A DNA stretch of 20,177 nt from Zygnema cylindricum (GCA_037447655.1 JBBHKE010001872.1:1-20177); one strand, 5' to 3'. Counted from the stretch's first letter, positions 9,050 through 17,844 are shown. The notes: generated from the sequence alone by a model not told the origin. Numbers and translations: made by a program.

Positions 9050-9270
9050 TACACTGCGAATCGCTATTAGCGTATTGAACGCTAATTCGGTTTACCCAAT
9101 TTTTTCCCAAATACTCAAAAATAATTGTCCATGCTATTTAAAAAAAGCCATAATTTCTAACAAGAGTAAATGATTTCTTTTAAAAAATTCAAATTCCCAA
9201 GTAGCGTTAATAACGCTAATTATTTTTATACGCTAAAAAACCTTCTATGGTAATAGTGATTCGCGTTGTA
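9050..9270 (+). mobile_element. small MITE of the TACACCG family (221 bp)
   Basis: Begins TACACTGCGAATCGCTATTA and ends TAATAGTGATTCGCGTTGTA. The inner words TTAGCGTATTGAACGCTAAT and TAGCGTTAATAACGCTAAT are themselves palindromic or inverted. Its right end shares TTTTTATACGCTAAAAAA with the truncated element ending at 6411. It is AT-rich and noncoding. Confidence 0.85.
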
Positions 9271-9628
9271 GTGTACGATATGTGTCAGTCCGTACTTAAA
9301 CTGCTTGTTATTTTGTAAAAATGTATAGAAAGTACATCAGCCAAAGGCGCCGACACTCAAAAGTGAGTGTGTCGATACAAAAATATTTGATTCCCAAGGA
9401 TAAAGACGGGGGAAAATCACTCCAACCTGTTCTCACATGTTCAAACGCCGACTATGTGAATACAGACTATGCCGGCTACACTATGGGAAAAATATACCCA
9501 AACTAGAGTAATGCATGAATTAAAGCTATTTTTTTTGGCGAAAGACCTTGAACCCAAATAATAATTATTAACCCTAATTGTTTTTTTACACTAAATAGTT
9601 TTTAACGCTAATAACGACTCACGGTGTA
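9271..9628. other. interior of the outer MITE, right side
   Basis: Contains TGTGTCAGTCCGTAC (from about 9281), comparable to TGACAGTCCGTACACC in subfamily B, which supports membership of the same wider family. The 61-codon frame at 9321-9506 has no recognisable motif and is not supported. Confidence 0.5.
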
Positions 9629-9761
9629 TCGGCCGTAATCAAGCATGTAGGAGAAATAGAGTTTATTGGGAAGACCTGATGGAATATTGGTCAAAATATT
9701 TCTAACATTAATTGCATTCGTACGATTAATGGCAACGCTTGAAGGACGAGGCCTAATTGTT

Positions 9762-10275
9762 AGTGTTGTGTATTGGTAGGGTTTTTCCGATAGCTAATAT
9801 GTCCCATTTTTGGCTTAACGATAGTCGATATATCGGTACATTTATTATCATGATAAAAAACAAATAGCATCACAATAACATCGGTACCGATAACTATTGG
9901 CGATAATTGTACGGTTTATTCAACATACGCCCCGCCGACCCCTTCCACCTTCGATTACAAAACAAATCGCGATAATTTCTTGCTTTTGTTATTATACTTT
10001 TATATCTATAACTACTATTTTAATTTATTATTGTAACGTTAATGTGTTGCGTTGTCCGTACTGAGCTCCCATTATACAGAGTACGGATCAAATTGTCAAA
10101 CTCGGTATGCCACGCTATACATAATCAATAATAAATTATAACATATAAAAAGCAATATTATATAGCTTAGTATTATTTTTTATAGCCATATAACGGGACG
10201 CCTCACCGTTTGATAAGCGATAACTATAGCTATCGGTTTTATCGCGATAAATTTCTTGCCGATAAAAAACAATAC
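9762..10275. mobile_element. hAT-like non-autonomous element, about 514 bp
   Basis: The left end reads TAGTGTTGTGTATTGGTAGG. The right end, read inverted, is TAGTATTGTTTTTTATCGGC. A TAGTGTTG tip is common in plant hAT elements. Flanking TAATTGTT (9754-9761) and TAATTGTA (10276-10283) form a candidate 8-bp duplication with one mismatch, though this choice makes the two tips differ by one base in register. Internal words such as CCGATAAC, TATCGGT and GCGATAA are shared with the copy starting at 15448. No transposase frame; the 62-codon minus frame at 10136-10324 crosses the right end and is spurious. Confidence 0.6.
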
Positions 10276-10283
10276 TAATTGTA

Positions 10284-11705
10284 AGCCTTAAAGGCAAAGG
10301 TGAGTGGTTATCGAGCAACACCAAAGATAATGTGGGCTTTACTCATGAAGGTCGAACTTGACGGTCAGAAATATATGCATTATCCACCCTTACGAGCTTC
10401 AATTAAGTCGGTTTAGCCGAGCTGGACTTTTTTAATATTTCTCCGTAACCTAAGTACAATAGTTAATATGTAAAAGTCAGCTTAGGGTGCAGTTACATTA
10501 GACTAAATGTGAGGTATATTATACAAGTTTCGAATTGACCGTAATATACCGTATTGTTTTTTCGTGAGTTTTTAAAATAACATTACAAAAGATACGATTA
10601 TGATTCTCCAAGGATCCGAGAGAAAACATTGACCGTCCGATTATATTTTGGTTTTCACTAGAGAAGTAAACGCTGCATCCATATTTGTAATGGTGTACTC
10701 ATCTCGGGGAAGTGAGTCCGCCATTACACGTGGACGTTATAGACTCGTACGAGGACGGACTACCACCAACAATTTCACACGTCGCAAAGACCACGTGCCT
10801 TCTTACAAGGTTGACGCAACATCGAACTTATAGTTTTCATTTCGAAAAGGCAAAGATTTGAAAAACAAACGCTAAAAAGAGAGAGCGTATGTGAAGAAAA
10901 AATGGTTTTAGTGATACAAGTGCGCATATTTGGTACAGGGATATAGTACGGAAGTAAAAATCTCACATTGAAATTGGTTGGTTTGTAAAATATTTGAGAA
11001 TTTCAATATCTCAGCTTTGAGTTAAGTGTTACCACTCAAATAAATACACGTAATTTTACAGACATTATCCGATGTAACCGAGTCGTATGTGTTACAAAAA
11101 CATTGTTGGCCGTCAAATTAGAGAGACCACCCAACGCGACCTCTCCGTTAAAGTACAATTTCAATATGTTATTCACCAATAAATCCATAAGATTTGCAAT
11201 TATAATTCTTTTGTTTTTTTAAACCTTTTATTCTATGCTAAATGCGGTGTCGCAATCGCTATCCACGACAGGCGTGACCACAAATTTCGTTAAATTCTAC
11301 ACTTTACAAAATATACAACAAGCGTTATCGCCAACACCATGATTGCTAAAGTGAATATTAAGGTACGAATCCATATGAATGATATACATTTTTTTTTGGA
11401 AATGTATGATTGAAAATTAAATAAACTACAAATAGAAAATGTTAACTTCGTTAGCTCATAGATTGGGGAAAGTTGTACTCCAATTCCACATTAATTATGA
11501 TTGTTGTTTTGATAAAAAATGTGTCCATGTTGATTATGGTGAAGGTTGCTATAAAAATAAAAGCAAACAAACAAATTACCGAAAAATATTTATTGAATCA
11601 TATTATTATTTCTATCAAAAAAGAGAAAAATGCCCTTAAAAATAGATTGAGAAAGTTTTCTATAGAGTTTTTTTTTATATGGTTTATGAAAATTATAGGG
11701 TTATT

Positions 11706-11706
<1 letters not shown>
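10284..11706. other. no gene recognised; AT-rich noncoding
   Basis: No conserved protein frame, RNA gene or paired element ends were found. Open frames are all under 100 codons and low in complexity; the longest (11473-11757) ends in the AT microsatellite. Confidence 0.5.

Positions 11707-11748
<42 letters not shown>
11707..11748. repeat. (AT)n microsatellite
   Basis: About 42 bp of alternating T and A with one C interruption near 11713. Confidence 0.9.
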
Positions 11749-11751
<3 letters not shown>

Positions 11752-12119
11752 GTTTAAGGTTTTTTTTATTTTTTAATGTTATTTTTTATAGTTTTTGATA
11801 ATTTTTTTTAAACTTATGAAGGAATGATTTCATTTAGATTTAAAAAAGAAAAAAAATTTTAGGGTTTATTTTAGGGTTTTATAAAACTTTAAAGCTTAAA
11901 AAAAAAAACCAATCCTGCCGTATGAAAGCCTTCTCCTTCTTCCTTACTTTCGTTTATGTCCTCTATCCGTCTTCTCAACAGTCACAAAGTAAGAAGGGGG
12001 AAAAGATGAAGAGAAAGAGATATATATAAAAATTATCGTGTTACATGTATAAAAAACAATCTTGCACCGCCAAAATATGTCGATCAAGATTGAAATGTAT
12101 TCAAGAACAAAATATAAAG
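11749..12119. other. AT-rich spacer with telomere-like words
   Basis: Around 11860-11880 the word TTTAGGGTTT occurs twice about 11 bp apart. This resembles the plant telomere unit or, inverted, the telo-box AAACCCTAA of some promoters. Two copies are too few to be an interstitial telomere array and no gene start follows. A minus-strand T4 run at 12109-12112 could serve as a Pol III terminator for the tRNA-like gene next to it. Confidence 0.4.
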
Positions 12120-12201
12120 CTTGTTCAGCAGGATTCGAACCTGCGTGGGCAAAGCTCACAATATTTATAGTTTTGCTCGATAACCACTCCTACACGAACA
12201 C
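12120..12201 (-). pseudogene. tRNA-Ser-like gene with anticodon ATA, probably decayed
   Basis: An 82-nt minus-strand sequence aligns without gaps to the tRNA-Ser(AGA) at 14088-14169, with about ten differences. The T-loop and B box GGTTCGAATCC are intact, as is most of the D-arm. The anticodon loop is CTATAAA, giving ATA at the place where AGA is expected. The anticodon stem has one A-A mismatch, the long variable stem an A-C mismatch, and the first acceptor pair is G-A. A run of four T lies 8-11 nt after the end. Serine tRNAs are charged mainly through the long variable arm and discriminator G (retained), not the anticodon. If made and charged, it would put Ser at Tyr codons, which argues that it is silent. 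Confidence 0.85.
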
Positions 12202-12471
12202 CTGATTGTACGGAAGAGGTGCACCAACGTAATTAATCTGTTACTACTTTATGTACGAGCCAAATTACATTACATTGTGAATCGCAATTAATGTTAATGA
12301 TTTTTAGTCACTTAAAACAACTTTTCTCCGTATGCACATGTTAGATTGTGGATCTGATGGTTGCGATTGAAAGGTAAGGTTTTCAACTTCCAAACGACGA
12401 TCAAATTAAAAATTGGACAAGTGTGTACAGAGATATGATGTTTTAAGTGGCGAAAAAAATATTAACACTAA
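12202..12471. other. spacer containing a degraded TACACCG-type tip at 12271
   Basis: TACATTGTGAATCGCAATTA at 12271-12290, followed by ATGTTAATG, matches the family tip except for two substitutions in TACACCG. Its possible partner is ACGGTGTA at 13430-13437, across the inverted-repeat element described next. Confidence 0.5.
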
Positions 12472-13421
12472 GGGCGTGTTCCGATGTGTTCAAGTAAGGG
12501 TTTCTTTTTCTGTCGTTTTCACAGAAAATGGGACATCCAACGAGAATATATTATGCCGTACGAAAAATGGGCAAAAACACAAGTACCTTTTGTGTCATCT
12601 TGGAACTTGGAAGGTACAAAAATTTTGGCGTTATTATCATCGCGACCCACTTCCAGCTCATCTTCACACTTGTAATGGAATCAAATCGGGATCTGATTTT
12701 AACCAAAATAGCACCCTATCGACGAATAGAAAGCAAGTATTGCACGCGGGAAACGTCTTCAAATTTTTTGAACGAGGGAGAGTACACGTTTTTTTTTTCC
12801 ATGTTCGTCACGCGCATGTAACTACAAAAATGACAAACATGTACGGAAAAAAAATCGTTGGGGTCTCAGACCTCCACTATCATTCATGGGTCATTTGCAA
12901 AAAATTACAACGTCATCGTCTCTCCCCATCTTTTTCATTCGACCACTCCTCTCTCTCTCATCTTTCAATGAAATATATGTTTTTTTCCCTTTTTTTTTAA
13001 CATTGTTGGTATCATTTTGATGGCATATCGAATGATAAGTGGTAAAAAAAAGAAATCGGGAAGCCATGGCGGAAATTTTACGTGTTGATGACGTCATAAG
13101 GTAGCATGACTTTGCAAGGTAACATGACTTCGCAATGTCACAAAACCCTAAACATCTACAATGTAATAAAAAACTCATCGTCTACAACCGTCGCCGTTTT
13201 TGTAGACGTCACTATTTTTAGGAAGTTTCGTAGTCGTCTACATTTCGTTTTGTACTGTCGTAGGTTGTCGCATATTTTGTAGACGTCTACAATCGTCACA
13301 TATTTGAAGTAATGAAGGCGCAAGTAATGACTGTCATAGGAACACTTTGAAAAGTACACCGTACAATCTGCGCTAAAATCCAAAGTAACGTTTCAAACTT
13401 TCGGTTACATGGGAACACGCC
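12472..13421. mobile_element. inverted-repeat element starting GGGCGTGTTCC (950 bp)
   Basis: The left end GGGCGTGTTCCGATGT and the right end ACATGGGAACACGCC are inverted repeats with a one-base length difference in the G run. TAA lies on the left and TTAA on the right, compatible with a TWA or TA target, as in Harbinger or Tourist-like elements, whose tips often begin GGGCGTGTT. The class is uncertain. Inside, GTCTACA or TGTAGAC recurs at least four times between 13178 and 13292, ending in a perfect 16-bp palindrome. A 195-codon plus frame (12413-13000) starts outside the left tip, has no recognised motif and is probably chance. Confidence 0.65.
13277..13292. repeat. perfect 16-bp palindrome TTGTAGACGTCTACAA
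   Basis: Two-fold symmetric site near the right end of the 950-bp element. Its half-site TGTAGAC also appears nearby at about 13201, and the inverse CGTCTACA at about 13178 and 13235. It could be a subterminal transposase-binding cluster or simply part of a hairpin. Confidence 0.8.
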
Positions 13422-13437
13422 TTAATTTCACGGTGTA

Positions 13438-14087
13438 CCTCACACCAGCGGTCGCAATCGGGTACCCGAATTCATACCCACCCGCCTCCGTCGGATCCGG
13501 AACGGATTTCGGTGCCAAATTTTGGGGGTCGATCGGATTCGGCCGGGTGATTAAAAAAATAAAAAAAAATCAGGTACGGGCGGGTAAGCAAAAAACGAAA
13601 AAGAAATAAAAATTGAAGGTTTAGTAGATACGTTCCACTACAGTACTGTCGTGTCCATACTATCCAACGTTATTGTACGTTGTTCTCTTGGTATCGTGGA
13701 AGGTATACGGGAAATGTACCACTAAATTTGTACTTATTCGGGTACGGACGGGTAGTCGCCAAAAATCGAAACCCGGTTACCTCTTTTTTTTAGTAAACGC
13801 ATATCGGGTAACCAGGTAACAATTTAGGAGCGTGCAATAACGCGGCCGGATTTCCCGTGTTCATATTTTGAAAACAAAAATTTGTCAGATTTGGGTATCT
13901 GAAATTTCATCTTCTGCGACCTCTGCCACACATTCTATCGACGGAATCGCATTTCAATACTTGTATCAAGCTCAATCGAAATAACATACATATGCCCAAT
14001 CCGATCCATGAAACACTATAGCCAAATACATCGGCTAGCTTGAAGCGCGTTTTTACTTTTAAAGATGGCAAGAAGTTGGAGAATCAA
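13438..14087. other. noncoding; possible MITE rich in GGGTACCCG words
   Basis: AATCGGGTACCCGAATTC at about 13457, ACCCACCCGCC, GGTACGGGCGGGTA at about 13573, CGGGTACGGACGGGTA at about 13740 and ATCGGGTAACC at about 13803 recall plant hAT-type MITEs built of alternating GGGTA and TACCC blocks. I could not fix both ends or a target duplication. No gene is visible up to the tRNA at 14088. Confidence 0.4.
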
Positions 14088-14169
14088 CGTGTTCGGCAGG
14101 ATTCGAACCTGCACGGGCAAAGCCCACAAGATTTCTAGTCTTGCTCGATAACCACTCCGACACGAACAC
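14088..14169 (-). tRNA. tRNA-Ser (anticodon AGA)
   Basis: The 82-nt minus-strand sequence folds as a class II tRNA. The 7-bp acceptor stem GTGTTCG/CGAACAC is perfect and is followed by discriminator G. The anticodon stem CAAGA/TCTTG is perfect around loop CTAGAAA (AGA). There is a long variable arm with GGGC/GCCC, and the T-arm GCAGG/CCTGC carries loop TTCGAAT. Internal promoter boxes are intact (A box near TGTCGGAGTGG, B box GGTTCGAATCC). It matches my memory of plant cytosolic tRNA-Ser(AGA). The upstream side is AT-rich with TATAATT about 30 nt before the 5' end, as plant tRNA genes often have. No intron and no encoded CCA. No T4 terminator occurs in the first 30 nt downstream, only TTT, so efficient Pol III termination is uncertain. 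Confidence 0.93.
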
Positions 14170-14238
14170 TTGTTTTATCTAATTTAATAGTTAATTATAG
14201 AATTTCATTAGACAAATAAATACCAAAATTGTTAAACA

Positions 14239-14506
14239 CATAGTTCAAAAGTAGGTGAAAGTAGGCCCATACAATATGTCTACTGCATGCAAAACATACA
14301 ATGTGACTTTAAGACCCATATTGTATTGAGACCTATTCGCACCAATTAAAACATTCGAACCAAGATTTTTTATTTACACCGTATTATTCGGACGGTCGCT
14401 GATCAACGTAGCGGTCTAAGAAGATCACATGAAAAGCCCACAACATAACTTACGATAAAGGCGCCGACCAAAGGCCTACCATAAAAACGCCTACTTTTGA
14501 ACTATG
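14239..14506. mobile_element. hAT-like MITE, 268 bp, with 8-bp target duplication
   Basis: A perfect 17-bp terminal inverted repeat CATAGTTCAAAAGTAGG lies at 14239-14255 and its complement at 14490-14506. It is flanked by GTTAAACA (14231-14238) and GTTAAATA (14507-14514), identical at seven of eight bases. GTAGGCC occurs again just inside both ends. Noncoding. An 8-bp duplication with a CA-type tip fits the hAT superfamily. It begins 69 bp from the tRNA-Ser 5' end. Confidence 0.85.
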
Positions 14507-14514
14507 GTTAAATA

Positions 14515-15411
14515 GATAAATAGTCGCGGGGTCCACGTTGGCGGCGTTTTGTTTGATCCATGTATGGAACTTCTGTTTCCTTCCAGATCCTTCACGATAC
14601 TTGAATCCGATAAAAACTGGTACATGCCTGCGTAAAAGATTGCGCGAATCTTTTTTCCTGGTTCAACATTTGCTCGTGGTAATGTGGCGACCGACCGCCG
14701 TTTTGAGAAAATGATGCGCTTTCAAGGCCAATTTGTGACACATCAACTGACACGTGACAACATGCCAATTTTTAAACATGTTTCGTATTAGACGCCTTCC
14801 ATTTAAAAAAAAATGAAACTTGACGAAGCACCTCGCGACAAAGCGCTCGTTAAACATTTTTTCTTCTTCTTCAAACTGAGAAAATAAATGGCACGGAATA
14901 GCCTCCTTCATAACTTAGGTTTAATTGCAAAAAACAATTGGAAACACAATATATTATTCTCTCCTCTCCTTTTTCTTTACAGTTTCCTAATTGCAAGCAT
15001 TATGTGAGCTTCACCAAACCATGGTGTCAGAAAACATTGCCATAAAAAAATGAGAGATAAGTATTTAAGCATGAAGACCTAAAAAGTAGAAAGATCGTGG
15101 ATATAGTTTAGGTTAAAAAAAAAATGTGTACCACCATGCTGTCGTTTCCATGGTTAAGCATCGATAAAAAAATAAAAAATGAAAAAAAGGGTTTTCCACT
15201 TTTCCACCATGGTTGATACTTTTCCTAATCTCTCGTTTATCAGTTTTTGTGCTTCTTCCCTTTCCATGTACAAAATTCCGTAGAGCCGTTGGACGAAACA
15301 ATTGAAAGTTAGGGTTTGGGCTGCGGACGCTCCAAAAAATAGCCGGAGACGCACCGTATTTTATCAGACCATCAATATGGTCATTAATTTCAATAATTTG
15401 TACCATTACAG
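14515..15411. other. no gene recognised
   Basis: Minus-strand frames of 82 codons (14663-14911) and 97 codons (15113-15406) contain no motif I know and have AT-driven, Phe- and Lys-rich composition. A GTTAGGGTTTGGG word (about 15307) is an isolated telo-box-like match. No repeat ends were identified. Confidence 0.4.
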
Positions 15412-15440
15412 TATACCTTTAATTGCTATTAGAGTTAATG
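15412..15440 (+). mobile_element. degraded TACACCG-type MITE tip
   Basis: TATACCTTTAATTGCTATTA followed by GAGTTAATG aligns with TACACCGCGAATCGCTATTA plus GAGTAATG of the family. The closing partner is not found. The hAT-like element beginning at 15448 may have cut it. Confidence 0.45.
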
Positions 15441-15447
15441 TTTTTTT

Positions 15448-15780
15448 TAGTGTTGTGCATCGGTAAGGATTTGCCGATAACCGATAGGGACATTTTTTCG
15501 GGTACACGATAATCGATGCATTAGTACGATATATCGTTATCGGTGTTATCGCCGATAAATAACCGATATTTATCGGTTATCATCGGCGATATAAACGATA
15601 TCGATGACTGTACGGACAGTACAGAAAAATGTACACTGTACGTGTTATTCCCCGGACGTGCAGCGGATCCCCTTTCCCCCAATTTCGGTAAAAAATCGCG
15701 ATTTTTCCTTGATTACTTATAAGTTAAGCGGGTCTTACTTGGATTCCACGCTCCCATACCCTTCTTAAATGTTATTTTGA
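15448..15780. mobile_element. second hAT-like element (TAGTGTTG tip), right end uncertain
   Basis: TAGTGTTGTGCATCGGTAAG at the left end parallels the element at 9762, and words CCGATAAC, TATATCG and GCCGATAA recur as in that copy. A strong hairpin occupies 15548-15590. The right end is not visible as an inverted TAGTGTTG, so the limit given is approximate and the copy is probably truncated. Confidence 0.5.
15548..15590. repeat. nested hairpin in hAT-like element
   Basis: The inner perfect arms ATAACCGATA/TATCGGTTAT (10 bp, 2-nt loop) are enclosed by ATCGCCGAT/ATCGGCGAT. The inner loop is too tight for a full pairing, so the structure is a DNA palindrome more than a functional RNA fold. Confidence 0.8.
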
Positions 15781-16065
15781 CTGTACCTTTCTACTTTAAT
15801 GCCTTTTCAGTCCATATTACAAACGATATGAAATAAGGTCGGGCAAAACAAATGCATAAGTTGAATTTTGGGCAATTATGAGATATTGTCGCAGATTCCA
15901 TATATATTACATGGCGTTACATGACAGTACATGGCGTTATTTATAACATATTTGATATTTCCTAGTCCTGTTTCTAGTCCAGCTTATAGGCATTAACATA
16001 GAAGTCTTTGATGCCTCAACTCACCAGCATACATAATCAATTAAATGTCATAATGTTAAAAATTG

Positions 16066-16500
16066 AATTCTCAAATTCTCAATTTTTCACATCTTGCCAA
16101 ATCACCAATTTCACATTCTAAAAATTGTAAAATCTAGCTTACCAATTGTTTATCTCCAAAATCTTCAATGTCAAAAGTCAAAACCTTCAAGATTTAATTC
16201 TCAAATTCTCAATGGTTCGTATCTCTCCAAATCACCAATTTCACATTCTGAAAATTCTAAGATTCTTAACTAACCAATTCTCAATCTCTAAAAATCTCCA
16301 GTGTCAAAATTCTCAAAATTCAATTTTTAAATTATCAATTTTTTAGATTTCCAAACCACCATATTCAAAATTTGAAAATTTTGCAATTCTTGTCTTTTAA
16401 AATCTCAATCTTTAAAAATCCGCAATGTATAAATTCTCAACATTCAATTTTTAAATTATAAATGTTTTCAATTTCCAAACCACCATATTCAAAATCTGCC
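16066..16500. repeat. AT-rich minisatellite, period about 124-130 bp
   Basis: Corresponding points CTCAAATTCTCAA at 16071 and 16201, TTAAATTATCAA at 16327 and TTAAATTATAAA at 16451 give periods of about 130, 126 and 124 bp, roughly 3.5 copies. Each unit also has a CCAAA(T/C)CACCA word and a TCTCAAT/AAAATCT word. The copies are diverged. The 66-codon frame at 16146-16346 is produced by the repeat. Confidence 0.8.
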
Positions 16501-16876
16501 TTAATCTACATTTTAAATGTTTCCCTACTTTTGATACTTCTCCGTTCGGAATGATTTTTTTAGCATGTTTGCATTCCTCCTTAATTTTTTGTATGTTGTT
16601 TAATTCTTTGACATTTTCAGTCTCTTCTACCTCCTCATCAAAAATATGTTTCCCATTTTCCTCTCCTCTTACAGTTTCCTCATAATGAATTAATGTATAA
16701 GTTTAGTTTCTTACTATTTTATAAAAAATTAGTCTTTCCTTAAATAAATGTTGCAGAATTTTAAAAATATGGTGGTTGTAAATGGCGGCACGCTTTGTTG
16801 GTTTTTGCGTTTTTTTTTTCGAAATAGATTGATTCTCAAATTTTCCAATGTATTATAAATTTTCCTTTCAGTACTG
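16501..16876. other. no gene recognised; AT-rich
   Basis: Pyrimidine-rich and T-rich noncoding sequence between the minisatellite and the next MITE. Nothing else is supported. Confidence 0.5.
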
Positions 16877-17360
16877 TACACCGCGAATCGAAGTTAGAGT
16901 AAATTACTCTAATTCGGTCGCTCGAAATTTCGACTCTATCACATGAAATAGAGTAAACGATTCTATTACTTTAGTTATTCTATTTAAGACAAAGTTTAAT
17001 TAGCGTTTTTATTTATATTATAGGTTCGTTTTAAATAGTGTGGAATATAGACGGTGTCAGACCGTGCAAAATTGTATTTTATTAAGTAAAAAAGTACAAA
17101 TTATGATTTGATACAAGCCGTTATCATATAACTACGTTTTAACAAACCGCGTAATGCAAACGTCATAGTGACGATAAACTGTACGAATACCTTATTTACA
17201 AAAGAGGATATAAGCGTGCAAAATTAGAGTACTTAAATAAATTAGAGTAAACTTCATAAGTGTAGAAAATATATCATATAAATTAGCGTAAATTACTCTA
17301 TTTTTTCTTTAGTTTTTGTACTCTAATTTTTTCATTATTTTAATTACGATTCGCGGTTTA
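16877..17360 (-). mobile_element. MITE subfamily A, copy 2 (484 bp)
   Basis: Starts TACACCGCGAATCGAAGTTA and ends TAATTACGATTCGCGGTTTA (one change in the closing tip). Read inverted, it aligns along its length with 8068-8689. It shares the terminal ATTAGAGTA words, the CGAATTAGAGTAAT block and the TGCACGGTCTGAC and CCACACTATTTAAA interior, but lacks about 140 bp of the centre. TA lies at both ends. Noncoding. Confidence 0.9.
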
Positions 17361-17658
17361 GTATACTTTTAGAACTATAAAGTATCTACACAAAAATTAT
17401 ACATGGTTGGTCGTCCGTTTAAAAACCTTTAAATAGAAAGACGTTCTGTTCGTTTGCACCCGTAAACGAAGTGTCCCCCGGCCGACGTCACCAAACGGGT
17501 CAGATGTTGCGTTAATCGTTGTGTTGTTTTGGGTCGCGTCTACAAATGTCCGTACGGATGTCTAAAATAGTACAATCGTACTCAGACGATTCGATAAAAA
17601 AGACACGGTCCATGCGCGTGTAATGGGCACGATCGACGGGCATGATAAACGGTGTCGT
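17361..17658. other. no gene recognised
   Basis: Rich in CG dinucleotides and short inverted words, but with no paired ends or coding frame that I can support. Confidence 0.4.
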
Positions 17659-17844
17659 GCATGAGCATAGAATCGTTAAATGAAATCCATCATACCCAAT
17701 TAGCGTTGCCAAAAATGTATGCCAATACCAAAGAGCAAAGAATATATACCAACATAAATATTAATGAACCAGCTCAAGGAAACATACAAAGAAATAAAAG
17801 TACAACGCCAAGTTTAGTAGGTAAAGGGAAAAAAGGGTGGAATT
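17659..17844. repeat. 186-bp direct repeat, distal copy (LTR-like)
   Basis: Matches 18781-18966 without gaps at a constant offset of 1122 bp, with about sixteen differences (about 91% identity). The proximal copy ends exactly where the Ty3/gypsy polypurine tract begins, so the repeat should be the start of that element's LTR (minus orientation). Both copies leave a short plus-strand frame open, but most differences change the amino acid, so it is not under protein selection. Confidence 0.8.

Larger units (their letters stand above)
6474..9630. mobile_element. outer MITE (TACACCG family) split by nested insertions
   Basis: The opening tip TACACCGTGAATCGCTGTTA at 6474 and the closing tip TAACGACTCACGGTGTA ending at 9630 are the only unpaired tips left after every inner tip pair is matched. 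Subtracting the foldback (2412 bp plus its 8-bp duplication) and the small MITE at 9050 (221 bp, less the duplicated TA) leaves about 518 bp. That is close to the 493-bp and 484-bp lengths of complete relatives here. Both ends are followed inward by the family's ATTAGCGTTA/TAACGCTAAT words. There is no coding capacity, so it is non-autonomous. The pairing of these two tips is inferred from bracket logic and length, not proven. Confidence 0.6.

Noticed and set aside
11855-11885. Interstitial telomere repeat (TTTAGGG)
   Set aside because: Only two spaced copies in T-rich DNA; not an array.
12413-13000. 195-codon plus-strand open frame
   Set aside because: It starts outside the left tip of an inverted-repeat element and runs into it. 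It has no recognised motif and its composition is AT-driven. Two other plus-strand frames overlap the same stretch. Probably chance.
12120-14169. The two tRNA-like sequences considered as tRNA-derived SINEs
   Set aside because: Downstream sequences of the two are unrelated, there is no shared body or A/T tail, and homology stops at the tRNA ends.
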